Shown here: positions 62,952-64,000 of the stretch, in pieces
Numbering within the stretch: position 1 is the stretch's first letter
How the letters are laid out: every line of letters begins with the position of its first letter
Assembly (NCBI RefSeq): GCF_019703835.1
Contig: NZ_AP023054.1
Span: forward strand, 868,001 to 932,000
DNA from: Thaumasiovibrio subtropicus
GTDB lineage: Bacteria; Pseudomonadota; Gammaproteobacteria; Enterobacterales; Vibrionaceae
Length of the DNA: 64,000 nucleotides
Direction: 5' to 3'
Notes under the pieces: model-generated
What the model was told of the DNA's origin: nothing
The model's database searches: none
Seen by the model: only the letters and a program-made list of their open reading frames with translations
Made by a program: the position numbers and the translations under genes

Positions 62952-63731
62952 GTGATAGTTTGGAGTATAGCCAACCAAAAAGGTGGTGTCGGTAAAACCA
63001 CAACAACTGTCTCTCTGGCCGGCCTATTGTGCGAACGTGGGGCTCGTGTATTACTTGTCGATACCGATCCTCATGCCTCTCTCACAACCTATCTTAATAT
63101 CGATACTGAAACGGTATCAGCAAGTCTTTTTGACCTTTTTCAGTTAACAGATATTACCGAATCAACCGTGAAGCCTATCGTTATGCCGACCGCTTACGAG
63201 GGTATTGATATCATTCCTGCGCACATGTCATTGGCAACCTTAGATCGCGTAATGGGTAACCGTGGTGGTATGGGATTGATATTGAAGAAGGCGTTATTGT
63301 CGATCCGAGAGCATTATGATTATGTCCTGATTGACTGCCCGCCAATACTAGGGGTGATGATGGTCAATGCGCTGGCATCTAGCGACCGTATATTGATTCC
63401 CGTACAAACTGAATTTTTGGCGATGAAAGGGCTTGAACGCATGATTCGTACCTTGCAGATCATGCAAAAGTCACGAAGTTCGCCTTTCAAAGTGTGTATC
63501 GTACCTACCATGTACGATAAGCGCACAAAAGCATCAATGCAGACGTTACAAGAGCTTAAAACACGCTATCCTGAAAAAGTATGGGCGTCGGCAATTCCAA
63601 TTGATACCAAATTTAGAGATGCGAGTTTAAAACATATGCCGCCCTCCATGTATGCCAAAGGTAGCCGAGGCGTGTTCGCATACAAAACACTATTAAATTA
63701 TCTGAGACGCTTAGATCAAGATGACCGCTAA
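62952..63731 (+). CDS. parC: ParA-like chemotaxis ATPase ParC
   Basis: This ParA/MinD-family ATPase (259 residues, GTG start) has the deviant Walker A KGGVGKTTT, the DTDPHAS switch and YVLIDCPPILG. In Vibrio the gene next to cheB is ParC, which brings chemosensory arrays to the pole with ParP. It is unlikely to be a plasmid or chromosome ParA because no ParB or parS lies nearby. The end overlaps the next gene by 11 bases. Confidence 0.9.
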   Translation: MIVWSIANQKGGVGKTTTTVSLAGLLCERGARVLLVDTDPHASLTTYLNIDTETVSASLFDLFQLTDITESTVKPIVMPTAYEGIDIIPAHMSLATLDRVMGNRGGMGLILKKALLSIREHYDYVLIDCPPILGVMMVNALASSDRILIPVQTEFLAMKGLERMIRTLQIMQKSRSSPFKVCIVPTMYDKRTKASMQTLQELKTRYPEKVWASAIPIDTKFRDASLKHMPPSMYAKGSRGVFAYKTLLNYLRRLDQDDR

Positions 63732-64000
63732 CCATCGTTTATCTAGCGAGCAAGCGCTAGAAGACTATTTCACCGATCTCCTTGACGAACATGTTGAGGA
63801 AGAGAAGAGTGCGTTTCGCGGTCAGGATATCCACGTCAGTCAACAGTTTACGATGCCTTCCAGTGCGTATGTCACGCACAATTGGATCCCTCCGCAAGAA
63901 ACTGAATCCAAACCAGCGTCCGAGTCCGCGCCTTTTGCTGAGCCGGAAGACATTGCTGTTCCTCATGGTGCGGGCGAAGAGATCACTGCGCCTTTAACCC
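63721..64000 (+). CDS. parP: ParP-like chemotaxis protein, N-terminal part (runs off window)
   Basis: An ATG at 63721, 11 bases before the parC stop, opens a frame that stays open to the window edge (about 93 residues). The start SSEQALEDYFTDLLDE and the following Pro/Glu/Ala-rich stretch fit the ParP N-terminus. The CheW-like AIF domain would lie beyond the window. The name rests mainly on position after parC. Confidence 0.75.
   Translation, partial: MTANHRLSSEQALEDYFTDLLDEHVEEEKSAFRGQDIHVSQQFTMPSSAYVTHNWIPPQETESKPASESAPFAEPEDIAVPHGAGEEITAPLT

Noticed and set aside
62952..63731. ParA as a sign of a plasmid or chromosome partition locus
   Set aside because: There is no ParB or parS beside it, and the position after cheB with a ParP-like gene next to it fits the chemotaxis protein ParC.

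Overview
The window looks like chromosomal DNA of a polar-flagellated gammaproteobacterium of the Vibrionaceae. This is inferred from the flgT/flgO/flgP outer-ring genes, the FlrA-FlrB-FlrC cascade with sigma-54 promoters, FlhF/FlhG polar placement genes, and a chemotaxis locus ending in ParC/ParP. Salinivibrio or a close relative is a guess; nothing seen here fixes the genus.

Positions 64-11127 are an integrated element of about 11 kb. It lies against the 3' end of a tRNA-Arg(CCT) gene (11113-11188, minus strand) and is bounded by a 16-bp direct repeat. Its order is tyrosine integrase, an unknown gene overlapping it, an AlpA-type helix-turn-helix gene, an 18-codon leader overlapping a primase/VirE-helicase gene, and then a 200-bp cluster of GTGGTGAATGA-like repeats that resembles an origin. 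This core resembles P4-like or PICI-like phage satellites. The AT-rich cargo half carries a Septu-like ATPase/HNH pair whose ATPase gene is broken in three places, two unknown overlapping genes (one with a signal peptide), and a CoiA-like zinc protein.

Positions 11257-64000 are one nearly unbroken flagellar and chemotaxis region. First comes flgT (minus) divergent from flgOP, then flgA-flgM-flgN (minus), then cheV-cheR. Next are the rod/hook operons flgBCDE, flgFGHIJ and flgKL, two flagellin genes, and flaG-fliD-flaI-fliS. These are followed by the regulators flrA and flrBC, then fliEFGHIJ, fliKLMNOPQR-flhB and flhA-flhF-flhG-fliA, and finally cheY-cheZ-cheA-cheB-parC-parP (parP runs off the window).

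The regulation can be read from the sequence. Sites with exact sigma-54 spacing (GG-N10-GC) precede flgB, flgF, flgK, the first flagellin, flrB, fliE, fliK and flhA. Sigma-28 sites (TAAA-N15-GCCG) precede flgM and the second flagellin. The expected order is therefore FlrA with sigma-54 (flrBC, fliE, flhA), then FlrC with sigma-54 (hook, basal body, first flagellin), then FliA with FlgM release (late genes). Several hairpin terminators separate the units, and one of them overlaps the flgK promoter.
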